Source: Agrypnia vestita
Taxonomy: Eukaryota; Arthropoda; Insecta; Trichoptera; Phryganeidae
Assembly (NCBI GenBank): GCA_016648135.1
Contig: JADDOH010023653.1
Location: 1-64,000 of the forward strand
Length of the DNA stretch: 64,000 nt
Direction of reading: 5' to 3'
The notes below the pieces were generated by a model, which saw only the letters and a list, made by a program, of their open reading frames with translations, searched no databases and was not told the origin of the DNA. Both the position numbers and the translations under genes were made by a program. Position 1 is the first letter of the stretch. Every line of letters begins with the position of its first letter. Positions 32,755-45,180 of the stretch are shown one piece after another.

Positions 32755-33726
32755 AGGCAGAGAGGATATAACGCCATATTCCTCTATCTTGGCACATCAC
32801 TTTTGCTTCGGCAGCATTCATACAACTTCTTAAACAAGCTCAACGGTTGTTGAGACTTTTAACATGGCCATCCTCCAATATTTGTAGGTAGTATTTGATC
32901 ATGCCAGGTCTTTGAGTTGCCAGGTTGCCTTCAACACTCGCCCCATATATTTTCTTAACCATCCTTTCCTCGCTCATATATTCTACATGACCAAACCATC
33001 TCAGCACTGCTGTCTATATTCTGTCTACTACACCACAGCCAGCATTACATTTACTTTTAATTTGTTAATTCCTCACTCTATCAACCAAAAATTTTCCACA
33101 CAAGCGCCCTTGTGACCGCATTTACACCACATTCGGTCTACTTTCATTCCTTTTATGCTAATTCCTGGATTCACTTCCATACCTCAGAGTTGGCACTAGA
33201 ACGCTATTATGTACCGCTAATCTTGCTTCTTTTGGCTTCTTCAGGTTCTTATTGGTCACATGACATTCACAGCACTATTTACATTTTTATCGGCATACAC
33301 TCTCCTTTCGATATCGTTCTCAGCCTTGCCGTCTCTATTAAACATTCATCCCAAGTACACAAACTCATTCACTTCTTCTAAGCATTCGTTGTTTACAAAT
33401 ATATCACAATTGTCATTCTTTCTTCTCTCTCGAACACCATTACTTTCGAACACATATTGACATTCATCATAAGTTCACTCTGTATGCATACATTGGACAT
33501 CCTGGAAACTAGGCACTGAAGATCAGTTTCACTGTTAGCCACTAATACTGCATCGTCTGCGTATAGTAGGCAGGTTATGGTGAGCCCGAGCTACTTCTAC
33601 GCTCTTCTTCAGTTCTTTCAAACAATTGTCCATATGCAGATTGAAAAGCCATGGTGACATTATGTATCCCTGTTTAACACCTTTTGTAATATCAAACCAT
33701 GTTGTGAATTCCCCATTAATTCTCAT
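32755..33726 (-). pseudogene. LINE reverse-transcriptase pseudogene (C-terminal half)
   Basis: Read on the minus strand with several frame changes. KGVKQGYIMSPWLFNLHMD (from about 33690) is the fingers/palm motif before the active site. LYADDAVLVA (about 33563-33534) is the catalytic YADD box. Then come a thumb-type region (NEFVYLG), VPTLRYGSES, and RWFGHVEYMSEERMVKKIYG with a GNLATQRPG-type end. This order is that of a non-LTR retrotransposon reverse transcriptase. The endonuclease and N-terminal half are absent. Its 3' end points left and it lies back to back with the plus-strand LINE that begins near 33955. Confidence 0.7.
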
Positions 33727-33954
33727 CTAAGCACTATTTCTCTCGTACAGGGATGCGATTGCCTGTATGAGCTTACTCTTCACTCTGTATTCAGACAAAA
33801 CCTTCCATAACTTTATCTAGATATTAAATTCTTCAATAATTTACCAACAAATGTCAGAACTGAAGAACAATACACTAAAATTTAAGAAATATATTAAACA
33901 AACTAACTAGAAATATATCAACTAACTAACTCGAAAGTCTTATGTACCCAGAAA

Positions 33955-35735
33955 ATGATTACAGAATTAAATAAAAACATGACTCCTACTTCATTCGAAG
34001 AGCATCCTGACAAAATTTTAGAATACAAATTTTTCTTCAACATGGGATCCCGCCTAGCAAATAAGATAAAAAAATCAACAATCAATGAAATTGAAACAGA
34101 TACTGATGAAGACTTGTTCCAAGATAATAAACTAAATCTAAGACAAATATCAAACAACGAATTAAAAACTATCATCGCTTCACTTGACAACAATACGTCA
34201 CATCATCTGGAAATGATCCAATCTCAAATAAAACAATAAAATATCTGCAAGACGAATTGATCCTCCCTTTAGCATACCTTACCAATCTGTCCATATCAAA
34301 AGGAACTTTTCCAAATTGCCTTAAGAATGCTACAGTCTTGCCAGTTTATAAAAATGCAATCAAAAATGACATAAATAACTATCGCCCTATAAGTATCTTA
34401 AGCACCTTCTCAAAAATCCTAGAAAAAAATCTGAAAAAGCAAATCGTAAATTTTCTGGAATACAATAAAATATTATCCCCAACTCAATATAGATTTCGGG
34501 AAAACCTAGGTACTATTGATGCCGTAGAAAACTTTACAAGAATAGCCATAAAAATATAGATGACGGCAAAAAATGCTTGGCCATATTTATAGACCTACAA
34601 AAAGCATTTGATACAATAGATCATAAAATTCTATCCACAAAACTTAAAAAAATTGGGATGTCTAAGGCAACACTAAATTTACTGATGACCTATTTATCAA
34701 GACGAACACAACAAGTAAAAATTGGCCAAAGAAAAAGTAAACCTCTTTCAATAAACTACGGAGTCCCTCAAGGTAGTGTTTTGGGACCAATCTTATTTCT
34801 TATTTATATAAATGAAATTACCAAACTTCCCATCAAAGGAAACATAATTAGTTTTGCTGACGATACCGTCTTATTATCCCATGAAAAAGACTGGATGGAC
34901 ACTCGTCTGTCACAAGACACAAAGAGGCTGAACATGGACTCACAATACTTCAAAACTGGCCAAGGATGAACTCGCTTACACTTAACATAAGTAAAACAAA
35001 ATACCTAGCTTTCTCAATAAAATCAAGAGGACAACCTGGTAAAGAATACTCTCTTAAATTACATGAATGCAAAAACCAACAATTTCAGTGCTCTTGCCCC
35101 ACCATCACGAAGGCAAAAAACATTAAATATCTTGGAGTAGAAATAGATGAAAATCTTCGATGGAACTCTCACATTAATGGAATCATTAAAAAGCTCACAA
35201 AACTTATATATTTCTTTAAAAACATAAGAAATATACTATCTAAGGAAGATATTTAAAAAGTTTACTTTGCCTAATGTCATTCTCGGATTGAGTATGGAAT
35301 CTTAGCATGGGGATCTGCCACAACAAACTATATCAACCATTTAAATATATCGCAAAAGAGCATTATAAAAACCATTTTAAAACTTCCAATCAGAACGCCC
35401 TCAAAAGAGATCTTGAAATGTTTTGACGTACCGAATATAAAACAAATATATGCCAAGAGTATTCTCTTTTACCAATTTAAAGACACAAAACAAAACAATA
35501 GAACACCGGCATAAAATACGAGAGGCAGTAAAATGGTAAATAGAAATATACCAACTTACAACACAACTTTTGGCCAAAGGAGCTATATCTATTTTGCAAC
35601 AAAACTCTACAACATCCTTCCCCCAAGCTTCAAAAATATTGAAAAGATTGAAGAGTTCAAAAAAAAGATAAAAGCATGACTAAAACAAGTCGATGCAGAT
35701 AAATTAGAAGGAGTATTGAAAACTACGCAGTAATT
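33955..35735 (+). pseudogene. CR1/Jockey-type LINE ORF2 pseudogene
   Basis: Successive frames (33955-34239, 34257-34559, 34577-34969, 34966-35256, 35257-35735) give a colinear reverse transcriptase: an N-terminal linker, NNYRPISILSTFSKILEK, FIDLQKAFDTIDHKIL (motif A with the first catalytic Asp), YGVPQGSVLGPILFLIYI (motif B), SFADDTVLL (motif C, catalytic FADD), KYLGVEIDENLRWNSHI, SRIEYGILAWG and NILPPSFKNIEKIEEFKKKI. Frame changes and stops occur near 34240, 34557, 34967 and 35256, so no intact protein is made. The endonuclease is missing. In intact relatives this protein nicks DNA and copies its RNA at the target. Confidence 0.85.
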
Positions 35736-35920
35736 TAAAAATAGAAAATAAATAAGTATAAACTAGTCCGCCTCAGCACAGGAACCCCCAGTGAGGAGGA
35801 CTAAGAAGAATAATATCAACAATATTATTATACATACAAAATATAATATTAAACGTGTACAAATTGTACCTAAATAGAACCTAATAAAATAATAATAATA
35901 ATAATACATAATCGAAACAA
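35736..35920 (+). mobile_element. 3' UTR and (AAT)n tail of the LINE
   Basis: A short GC-richer segment (CCGCCTCAGCACAGGAACCCCC) is followed by AAAATAATAATAATAATAAT near 35885-35905, a simple-repeat tail as in CR1/Jockey elements. Confidence 0.55.
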
Positions 35921-36100
35921 AAAAAATAAAAAAATAACTGTACTCCGAAAATAATTTGTTTACTTGATTCAGTAATATTTATTTTATGATCTTTATAATT
36001 CCCTACTGTTTCCTCTAAAATATCCATAAAATAATTTGGTGATGCAGTATAATGAAAATTTTTTCAAAATTGGAACAGTTTTTACAATAAGAACGTTCTT

Positions 36101-36800
36101 TCTATACCTATAAAACTCAATCTCTGTCTGTCTGTTCTCTATACAAATCCACACTGTTTGTTCGATTCGATTCAAATTTTGCATACTTATGCTTTGGGAC
36201 CCGGCGGGTAACATAAGCAACATTTCTTTCTTATTCTCATACCCATTTCTCTCCCCCTGACATTTTTTCGATGTAAATCTGTACCGATTGACCGATCGGA
36301 CTCAAAATTTGGAAACATATTCTTTAGGACTCAGCGGAAAACATAGGCAATATTTCCTCTCTATTTTAATACCCCTTCCCCTTCTCCTGACATATTTTCG
36401 ATGCAAATCTCTACCGCTTGATCGATGGAACTCGAAATTCGGAAACTTTTTCTTTCGGACTCAGCGGGTAACATAGACGATATTTTCCGTCTCCTCCTTT
36501 ACCCCTTCCCCTCCCCTGACATAGTTTCGATGCAAATCTGTACCGTTTGACCGATCTGACTCAAAATTTGGAAACTTATGAAGGACTCGGCGGGTAACAT
36601 ATGCGACATTTCCCCCCCATTCTTTTAACCCTTCCCTCCCCTGATATATTTTGAGTCCGATCGGTCAAACGGTACAGATTTACATCGAAAATATGTCAGG
36701 GGAGGGGAAGGGGTATGAGAATAGGAGGGAAATCGAATCGGACAAACGGTGTGGATTTGTATAGAGAACAGACAGACAGACAGAGTTTTATTGGTATAGA
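36101..36800. mobile_element. Two Helitron heads in inverted orientation
   Basis: The plus-strand head TCTATACCTATAAAACTC at 36101 runs through about four array units. From about 36650 the array is in minus orientation and ends with the complementary head (TCTATACCAATAAAACTC on the minus strand) at 36800, preceded by A. Both ends of the composite are therefore 5' ends, and no 3' hairpin is present. Confidence 0.7.
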
Positions 36801-36850
36801 TAGATTGTTTACCTATGTGGTGACCCGAGACACATACACACATACACCCG

Positions 36851-37360
36851 TGTAATGAGTTACCACAGATGCTGACATCGAGTACAGCAGGCCGTTACCC
36901 ATGATACAGAGGTCGAGCGATTTTCACTGAAAGCGTTGAGCACAATCGAAAGTAGGACAATATAAAGGGAGCGACGGCCGCGAGCAAGATAAATGCTACG
37001 AACAGCTATCGCAATCCCAAACGCTGCAGATCGAAGCCACAACACGCAAGACACCGCGATTCCTTTGTCCACGACCACTATATAAATGGTAATCTCCAGG
37101 GCTGATTACCTCACTCGCCCCGCGTCTTTCTTACGGCGGAGCGCTTCCCGAGCGAAGCTTCACTTCTGGGGAAGCTACCTATCGAGCGGAAGCTCTCGCA
37201 ATTTCATTACCCATTTACCGTACACCTTTATTGTCATAATTGTAACTTGTATCAACATTTCATACTCCAAATAAATTCTGTCAAACCACCGCGACTTTTA
37301 CTTCATCATCATCAGCAGAGATCTCTGACTCTATAAACGGAGTGGTGACTCCTACATCTT
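36851..37360 (+). mobile_element. LTR-like segment with promoter and poly(A) signal
   Basis: Begins TGTAATGAGTTACC. It has TATAAAGG (36961-36968), a GC-rich transcribed-type region, AATAAA (37269-37274), and then a downstream CGGAGTGGTGACTCC segment like the leader next to the primer site of insect gypsy elements. No pol or gag follows, and its second copy is not in the window, so the boundaries and class are tentative. Confidence 0.4.
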
Positions 37361-37439
37361 CAGATTCTTATCTAAGACCGGAGGACTTTACCACCTCCAC
37401 ACCTACTATTTACCTTTTACGCACCTAGATAAATAGATT

Positions 37440-38415
37440 GTTTACCTTCTACCTTTGTTTACCTTTCACAAGCCTCTTTATACTCATTGATTTACTTTTT
37501 TTAAAATTTTTCTTACATATATAGATATTAAGCATAATATACTCATATCCCCAAACCCAAGTTCAACTTTTCTGGAGACAGTTAAATAAGTATAAAAAAA
37601 GAATATATAATTACAATGTAACATTTATATTTTATATTCAATAAATTTTATTTCAATAAAAAAAATATACCATTATTTTCGATTTTATCATTATTGTTTT
37701 GTTATTGTTGCTGCTTTTGAAACATGAATTTCTAAAATGTTTTCTTTATAATCTAGGTTTGCCGTGAGAAAAAGGAGTAAAGTGTATATTTCTAGGAAAT
37801 TACTACGATTTTACGATGAGGACAATTTTTCATAACAGTGTTATGAAAAATTGTCATATTATATAATATTTAAAATGAAATTTTAGAAAGAAATATATGG
37901 GTGCTATTATCGAAATAATAATAGGTTATATACCTCTACTGGCACCAAAAGTCTGTAGTTAATGTTGAAAACAAATTGACAACGAACACAGATATGTCGT
38001 TGTGTCCGGCAAGAATGCACATTTTCTCGTCTCCACTTTAATGTGAATTCTGAAGCCATTTTCATAGAAGCCCTACACAAAATTACAAAGGGAATAAGCA
38101 TAAATCGTCAAATATTTAACAACATTCGCTAAGCCGATCATATTGTCCTGCTGGAGCTGCCTGCAAAGTTAATTTCACGGAGCATATTCAGCTAAATAAA
38201 AACCGAATAACATGTAGGATTTTTTTTTTCAAAAAAACTGAATTGCGCTTCAAATAATACTTTGAGTTATGAATTCACAAATACTATACTTTTAAGAAAC
38301 CTTTTTTAGCAGGTAATAACCAAATTGAATTATTCAATAAGAGGGGCAGGCCGTGAATGGGGGAGTATACTGGATATATATTTTTGGTGGTTTTTGATAA
38401 ATATTTTTTTCTGAA
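37440..38415. other. AT-rich, no gene recognised except a strong hairpin
   Basis: No supported gene. The 38101-37907 minus frame lacks recognisable motifs. The hairpin at 37821-37855 is listed separately. Confidence 0.4.
37821..37855. repeat. Perfect 16-bp inverted repeat with 3-nt loop
   Basis: GACAATTTTTCATAAC, loop AGT, GTTATGAAAAATTGTC. The pairing is perfect over 16 bp. Confidence 0.95.
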
Positions 38416-38670
38416 TTCAATGTTTGTAACATAAAAAGATTTGGCAGATACATCGTGGTGCAACATTATAATTTTAAATATGTTTTATTTTAACTATATG
38501 ATACACACACAATATGAGTTATTAATTACTACTGTAGCTAAGAGAGGAGCAGTTCATCTCATCATCGTGTATATTTAATAACTATACTCGATGACGAGTG
38601 TTCCTTTTGAAATTAAAAAAATAATTAATTAATCATATTGTGTGTGTATTATAAAGTTAAAATAAAACAT
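38284..38670 (-). mobile_element. Penelope-like family 3 remnant with inverted ends
   Basis: On the minus strand a decayed hammerhead block (GATGA (core CTGA lost), then GAGATGAACTGCTCCTCTC, with GAAAC changed to TTAGC, then CAGTA) is followed by GTGTGTGTATCATATAGTTAAAATAAAACAT and an ATG at 38466. The reading begins MLHHDVSAKSF, matching the MFHHEISAKSF start at 61291. A second, inverted copy of the TGTGTGTAT...AAAATAAAACATATTT arm lies at 38635-38676. The remainder of the frame to 38284 shows no known domain. Confidence 0.55.
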
Positions 38671-38778
38671 ATTTAAATCGATGTTTGTATTTTTAAGGGG
38701 TCATAAGTAATGTATTTTTAATCTTTATAAGGTACTGTGTGGAGAAGTTTAAGTTTATGGCTATCGAATTATTGATTT

Positions 38779-38889
38779 TTTTAAGTAGATGTACAAACAC
38801 GGAATGTACGTGTCGCATCAATATTCCTACTATTTTCAAAATAAGCCAAACGTTTATGCTATGAAAATAGGACCCATCAACCACCAGGC
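38779..38889 (-). mobile_element. SINE family A, headless copy
   Basis: Carries the body and tail (GGTCCTATTTTCATAGCATAAACG, TGATGCGACACGTACATTCCGTG) but lacks the tRNA-like head. Confidence 0.7.
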
Positions 38890-38899
38890 GTTTGATTAA

Positions 38900-40100
38900 A
38901 TTATGTGATCTGTTTTGGTCTGGTGTAAACATCGGACGATTTGTGAGAGTGAACCTTTGTTAATGGCTTCTACAAGGTTAAAAACAAACCGATTGCCTGA
39001 TAGTTTTTGAGGTTTTCTCCATTTTTATGAAGAATGAATGTAGATGCATTATTTAATTGTTACAGAACATTCTCTGCAAGCAAGCAGGTTGCGAAGACTC
39101 TTGTAATATCTTAAACAGTCTACCTGTATTCCTTCAGTATGTCTACTAATAAATTTTAACTTTATTCGGTAGGTCCTATTGATTGATCGTAGTTCCATCT
39201 CTTGATCTTATAATTATTTGATAATCCCTTTGTACGTATACAAAGTACACAAAGTACAGATTTTTTCTTAGCTTGAGAATTTTAAATTTATATAATCACG
39301 TAACTACCTATGTGAAAAATCAGAATAAAAACTGGATTTTGAAAAAAATATTGTAAAATATTATGCAGATGGAACAAATATTTTTTTTTGTACAAAACTC
39401 AATTTCATAAAAGTGCACACTTCTTCTAATTCGCGAGATATTTTTTTTCGAATAAAATTAAATAAAAATATTTTGTCGCTTTGCTGAGTGAACTTGATCC
39501 ATTCACCAGTTTCCTAAATGGTTTCCGGAAAATTGTGGAGTGGTTTATTTCGTGAATGTGTTTGTTCGTTAGTTTGCAAATTTAATATGTATATGTATAA
39601 TATTTTAGCCTTCCACATGAAAAAAGCAGTAAAGGTAGTCGTATATAAAACAATTTATAAAATTAAATGTTTGTGTTTGATTAAGATTGCCCTCTAATAA
39701 TCTCACGGTATACAGGACACGCTAATGCTCTTTCTCGACTCGAGTCGAGATAGTAAATATGAAAATGGTATTCCAGTCACTTTAGTTATCCACTTCTCTA
39801 AACTTTTCATAAATGACAATACCAACCGTAAAACATTCGTATATAAACTAAGTGAGCCTTTGAAGTACACTGTTGCTAATTAAATTGCATAGTGTTTGAA
39901 TATTATCAAAAGTTACACATAATTTTAATGTACATTATATTATACTAGTTGTTGAAAACAATAGTGGCCATTGATATTAAAATAAGTTTTTAGTTAATTA
40001 GTTAATCCTTAATTAATTAATTAAGGAAAATAAAAAAATAATCTTAAATAAAACTTTAACCCTTTTTACATTAAACAATTATTCTACACATATTTACACT
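38900..40100. other. AT-rich, no gene recognised
   Basis: Contains a short palindrome CTCGACTCGAGTCGAG near 39735-39750. No gene or RNA support. Confidence 0.4.
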
Positions 40101-40104
40101 TGGA

Positions 40105-40405
40105 CTTATGACTAACTCAACTTTCACTAACATTCCACTTGATACTCTATAGATACATAATAACTACCTTATGAAAATAAATACTACTGACGAACTCGAA
40201 AAAATATTATAATTGTGTGCTATAACGCCACTCTGGGAGAGGCGTAGCCTAGTAGAGTGGCATAATCCACAAATTAAACAAAACAAAAAAATGTGTAAAT
40301 TATCTTATGTTTTATCTTATGTTTTATTGTTAAATTAGTATTAAGTATCTTATTTGTAAACAAGGATTTTTAAATAAATAAATAAATAAATAAATAAAAA
40401 TAAAT
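40105..40405 (+). mobile_element. Probable LINE 3' UTR with (AAAT)n tail
   Basis: A non-coding segment with a small GC-richer motif (CTCTGGGAGAGGCGTAGCC) ends in TTTTTAAATAAATAAATAAATAAATAAA (about 40368-40397), the kind of tail seen on the CR1/Jockey-type copies elsewhere in the window (59530, and 56165 on the minus strand). Confidence 0.4.
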
Positions 40406-40409
40406 ATTT

Positions 40410-41750
40410 TCTACGTGTAATGTTTATAAGGACTGAATGAAAAAAGACCAGAATATTTACCCTCTTTTTTGTAAAATCTCAATAATTTAGTATTGATATT
40501 TTCAACTTAAACATAATTTACATTAATACGAGGACATAATGCTCATAATCATTCAAATATCTTTTTATTTCCTTTTTTGTAAACATTTATTCGTTTTGTT
40601 CAGTCTCTCCTTCAATCGATTACTTATTCAGAAATTCCTCTTAAACAGTTGTCTGTTTGTTTGAAACAGCAACTTCGTGAATATATATTTTAAATAAATA
40701 AATTTAAAAAAAAGCTCGACTTACTGGTTCAAATTTACCACTGTTTTGAAAGAATTAATTTATGCATTTATTTCAGTGTGTGTAGTCAGTGCAGTCATTT
40801 TTTCAATGCAATTTCAATTAAAATAAAACTAACGATTCGTCATGTATCAAACAGTCGATCCAGTTTATTCTTTTCCTTTACGTTATATGGGCCGGAGGTC
40901 GCTGCATTTGATCCTAAAACGGGCATTTTTCACACGCAGTTTTTAAAAGGTGTTGATCTGTCAACAAGTCAAATCAACTCTACAACATTTATTTTTATTG
41001 TTACCATCTTATTCTTCTCTTTTTCTTTAGTTTTCATCTCTTCACTGGTGGATACAGGCTTCTTCCACACTCTTCTCCTAACTCTAAAATTTTTATTTTC
41101 CATATGTTAATTTTTATTTGTGTTGTAACACTCTTACCATTTTAAAATTAATTCATATCATATTGCATATTTTTTCAGCAAACTAATTTGTTTTATATAT
41201 AATATTGCGGGGACATTTAAATAAACCATACGTCATTTTCTAATGTTATTCAATTTTAAATTGTTAACTAACTTATTAAATTATTTATTTTTCGCACTAT
41301 TTTTATTATTACCTTAATCTATCTTTTTTCCAAATAAAGTAAATAAATACTTCAATCGGTAAAATTTTTTCATAAAATCCCGTCAAAATATTTATTATGT
41401 TCATTTATACCTTTCTTTTTTTACAAGAATTTTTCGAAATGATAAATGATGTGCGTGAAGTACAGAATAATAATTTTCTACGTCGAAGAATTCTACAAAG
41501 TAGACTGTTTTAAGTAATTGATACGAAAATGTTATTTTAAAATCATTAAAAAAATCGAATGGTTCAATATGAAGTCACGCAATAATCTGAGAGCAATATC
41601 TGGGTTAACGAAAAGGTGCTTGACAAAACCTATTGAAAAGATATGTAATTTATGATATTTTCTCTGTTCCTGTGAAAAAAACCTTATTTCAGTTATAATT
41701 ATTATATATAAACATAAGATAATTGTAAAGTTTAATCGAGTTAAATAGCT
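40410..41750. other. No gene recognised
   Basis: A 110-codon plus-strand frame at 40778-41110 has no recognised motif and runs into hydrophobic low-complexity sequence. Left unassigned. Confidence 0.35.
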
Positions 41751-41754
41751 TATT

Positions 41755-41900
41755 GGTATAGTGATCATGGTACTCGCCTGGTAATCTGGTGGTCGGTGGT
41801 TCGAGCCCCATTCTAAGACATCATCGAGTTAGTCCTATTTTACTTACTATTCTCAAACTAGCGCAGGCTTAGTTTGAGAATTGTAAGAATATTGAAAAAA
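41755..41900 (+). mobile_element. SINE family A, copy
   Basis: Head TAGCTTATTGGTATAGTGATCATGG, B box GGTTCGAGCCCC, body ATCGAGTTAGTCCTATTTTAC and GTAAGAATATTG. Confidence 0.7.
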
Positions 41901-41904
41901 AAAA

Positions 41905-43790
41905 TTAATTACCCTATATTCATTTACCTATACACATACACATAGATCTCCGGTTTCCGATAGCGCAACCAAAAAAAAATACTAAAAGCTTGTGATCAAA
42001 AAATATTTTTTCTCGCGATGTAATTGATTTTACGAACCGCGATATTCATTGGATTGGATCACGTACATACTCGAGATATTCGGCACTTTGCAGAATAGCG
42101 CGCGGGGATTTGATCCTAATGTATTTCGATGTTAAGCATTCATCCGCCCTTTTTATGTCGCTTATAAATATTCGTAGGCTGCGAGATATATTTACGGTGG
42201 AGTCAGTATAAAGGTAGCGCGGCCATTATTATTTAAAAAGCCTGCCGAGCCCGAGAAGTCGGCCCAACTCGACGGTTACGAGAGAAAACACTTCTCAAAT
42301 GAAAATGCGGACTGAATAAGGACACAATTGTGCAGGAAATGAAAATATTGGTACAATCATATTCCATTTTATATTGTAGGCCAATTTTTGAATACAAATT
42401 TTTGATTTTTTACTTTTATTTTAACAGATTTTTATATTGTGTCGAGAGAAATTCGAATGGAAATATCGAATTCACGTCTATCATCAGAAGATTGAAATAT
42501 ATCAATTTAATATTAAATATTGCCTTTACTCGAAATTTTTACATAAACAATACTACTAAAATTATTATTTGTCTTTTCTTTTAATTATCTGAACAAAAGC
42601 TTTTATTTTCTGTTAAAATGTCTCCAACTGAGAGAAAAACAGTAGAGCTTATATTTTTACCGAAGTAATAAATTCTCTATATTTTAATTTAAAATGTTTT
42701 AATTAATTCTTATAGACATACAATTTCTCTAAAAATATTAATAACCTGGAATGTGGACCAGTGTTATATATCCATCTATCTTTATATTTTACGACAGAGT
42801 TTACCCAAAGTACATGAAATATTGTCAAAACAAAAACCATAACTCATATGAGTAAATAGAGATTTAAATGAAATATGAAACTAAACATGGATAACCGTCC
42901 CAGAAACTATACCGAGCCCCACAGTTTAAGAAGCTTCATTCCTTTCGTATTACATTGCTACAATTTCAAGATTGTAATTTTTGGCCACATTGTAGAAAGG
43001 GTGAATGTTTATTTCAAGTATCCTTTGACCCGTATTGAAGGCATTATACATTTTTACTGGATCTGAGATATTATGAAGACATTCGTAGCTCGCTAAATTG
43101 TTATTGTTATGAAAGATTATTCGAGTCGGAAAATCGGCGGGATGAAAAATATGTAAATAATGGATGATAATATTGTGTAAGATTTTTCGACAGTTATTTC
43201 AGCTTTTATATCATATTCATCTCGCTGAAAACCTCTGAATAATATAGTTAATTCATTTGTCAGACTTTTTTTCTTTTTTACTATATTAACTTATATATTT
43301 TTATTATGTGTTTCCGTATTTTGCACTTTAATATTTATCAACAATTTGTCTAGAGTATTTTGAAAGATGTAAAATGTTAGGCCTATTACAGATGATTCAA
43401 AAGTAAAGCACGTTTAAAAAAATATAGATTATAGGAAAACAAAAATAATATAACTTACCTAATCATTGAATAATATATTAATTTCATGTAATTTTTTTTA
43501 TTTAATAGTGTAAATTCTATCTATTGCAAAACCCAATATGGGAGTAATGATTATAACTCTTTTTCTTTTTTTCCTATTGTAAATTCTACCCATTATGAAA
43601 CCAAATAGGGGTATATGGCTTAATTAAAAATTTTGATTGTGGTAAATTCTATCATATTTACATGTCCCCATCTATTTCTGGAATAGCTAATACAGAAGAT
43701 TATCAGCAAATTTAGTATTTCATTTGATTAATTGATTTTATATAACATTTCATTTTACTCTTTTATTGATTCCTTATATCTCGAAAAAAA
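41905..43790. other. No gene recognised
   Basis: A GC-richer patch at 42085-42265 (AGCGCGCGGGG, GCCTGCCGAGCCCGAGAAGTC) could be promoter or exon sequence, but there is no frame or splice support. The rest is AT-rich. Confidence 0.35.
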
Positions 43791-43794
43791 AAAA

Positions 43795-44660
43795 GCTTAT
43801 TACCAAGTGAGGTCTGGCAAGTCAAAGTCTAAACTTGGGTACTTTGGTCATTATTGACCTTAATGGTTTTTGGGAATTTTGTATTAAATATTGGCTGTTC
43901 CCGGTCGTTGTTGGCCTTAATGGCGTTTGTCTGCCTCCTTGTGATGCGCTTTGTACTCGATGTTACTTCGCATCACGGTTGATGAATGATCCTTCAGAGG
44001 ACCAGATTTTGACGCGGGTTATCCCCAAAGAAATTAATACTAACATATATATATAGAGAGAGAGAAGGGTAAATAAAAATCAAAAGAAAAAGAAAAGAAA
44101 AAGAAAAAAAGAAAAGAAAAAGAAAAAGGAAGAAAAAGAAAAAGAAAAATAAAAGAAAAGAAAAGAAAAAAAAAAAAAAAATAAAAAAAAAGAAAAAAAA
44201 GAAAAAAAAAGAAAAAAAAAAAAAAAAGTAAAAAAAAAAGAAAAAAGAAAAAAAAAAAAATAAAAAAAAATAAAAAAAAAATAAAAAAAATAAAAAATAA
44301 AAATAAAAAAAAAAATAAAAAAAAAAATAAAAAAAAAATAAAAATAAAAATAAAATAAAAATAAAAAAAAAATAAAAATAAAAATAAAAATAAAAATAAA
44401 AAAAAATAAAAATAAAAAAATAAAAAAATAAAAAAATAAAAAAAAAATAATAAAAAATATATATATATATTAGTGCGCAAAAATCAATTAAATATAACCA
44501 CCGACACAATAGAAGCAACATCAAGTACAAAGCGCATCACAAGGAGCCAAACAAACGCCATTAAGGCCAGCAACGGCCGGGAACACCCAATATTTAATAC
44601 AAAATTCCCGAAAATCATTAAGGCCAATAATGACCACAATACCCAAATTTAGACTTTGAC
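43795..44660. mobile_element. Penelope-like family 1: inverted coding tails around an A-rich tract
   Basis: The segment 43795-43960 is the inverted complement of about 44520-44690. The plus-strand part 44470-44652 encodes the C-terminal tail KRITRSQTNAIKASNGREHP and ends TAG, as in the pseudogene at 47142-47721. Direct pLTR pieces (GACGCGGGTTA-CCCCAAAGAAAT) lie at 43990-44035 and after 44790. Inverted partial copies are usual for Penelope insertions. Confidence 0.65.
44066..44455. repeat. 390-bp A-rich (AAAAG)n to (AAAAAT)n tract
   Basis: Almost only A with periodic G, changing near 44250 to periodic T. It sits exactly between the two inverted Penelope arms. It opens long artificial frames rich in phenylalanine on the minus strand; these are not genes. 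Confidence 0.95.
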
Positions 44661-44739
44661 TTACCAGACCTCACTTGGTAATAAGCTTCCGATACGAACG
44701 GACGTGTTCGCACTGCCCCTCGTGACGGAAATTTATTAA

Positions 44740-44880
44740 CAAGCAACCTGAAGATGCCTGTTGTGATTCAGGCGAAACGTCGGTTGACGAATGGTCCTTC
44801 TGAGGACCAGATTTTGACGCGGGTTACCCCCAAAGAAATCAATACTAACATTTCTAACACCCGTGAAAACCTTCATTATA
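44740..44880 (+). mobile_element. Penelope-like family 1 pLTR with best-preserved hammerhead-like core
   Basis: CTGAAGA (44748-44754), U, stem II GCCTG/CAGGC, GAAAC (44774-44778), GTC (44779-44781), then CGACGAATGG-type sequence. It lies about 95 bp after the coding tail's TAG (44652). Stem III is only the self-complementary ACGT. Stem I is weak in this copy. Confidence 0.6.
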
Positions 44881-45180
44881 ACATATATATATATATACAT
44901 ATATAAATTATTATATATATATAAATTATTATATTAGCAGGCCTATTGGCCACTACCTACCAACTGTTTATTATATTAACATAAGTGTATACATTTTTTT
45001 TAGAATATCTTTTTATTAATGTTTAGCATACATACTAAATTACATTTAGCTATGTATACTAAATGTAAATAAACTTGCATTTCTAGCTTTTGAATAATAA
45101 ATTATTGTAATTGTAACTATATTGATCCAATTTTTATTACTTCACTGGAGGGTAACCATTTAAACGTGCTTGTTGGTTTA

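Noticed and set aside
33112..33460. Plus-strand frames in 32.9-33.5 kb
   Set aside because: They are antisense to the LINE reverse-transcriptase pseudogene.
40778..41110. A 110-codon plus-strand frame as a membrane protein
   Set aside because: The hydrophobic run comes from T-rich DNA; there is no initiation context, splice support or known motif.
43994..44530. Long minus-strand frames of 146-178 codons rich in phenylalanine
   Set aside because: They are translations of the A-rich microsatellite 44066-44455.
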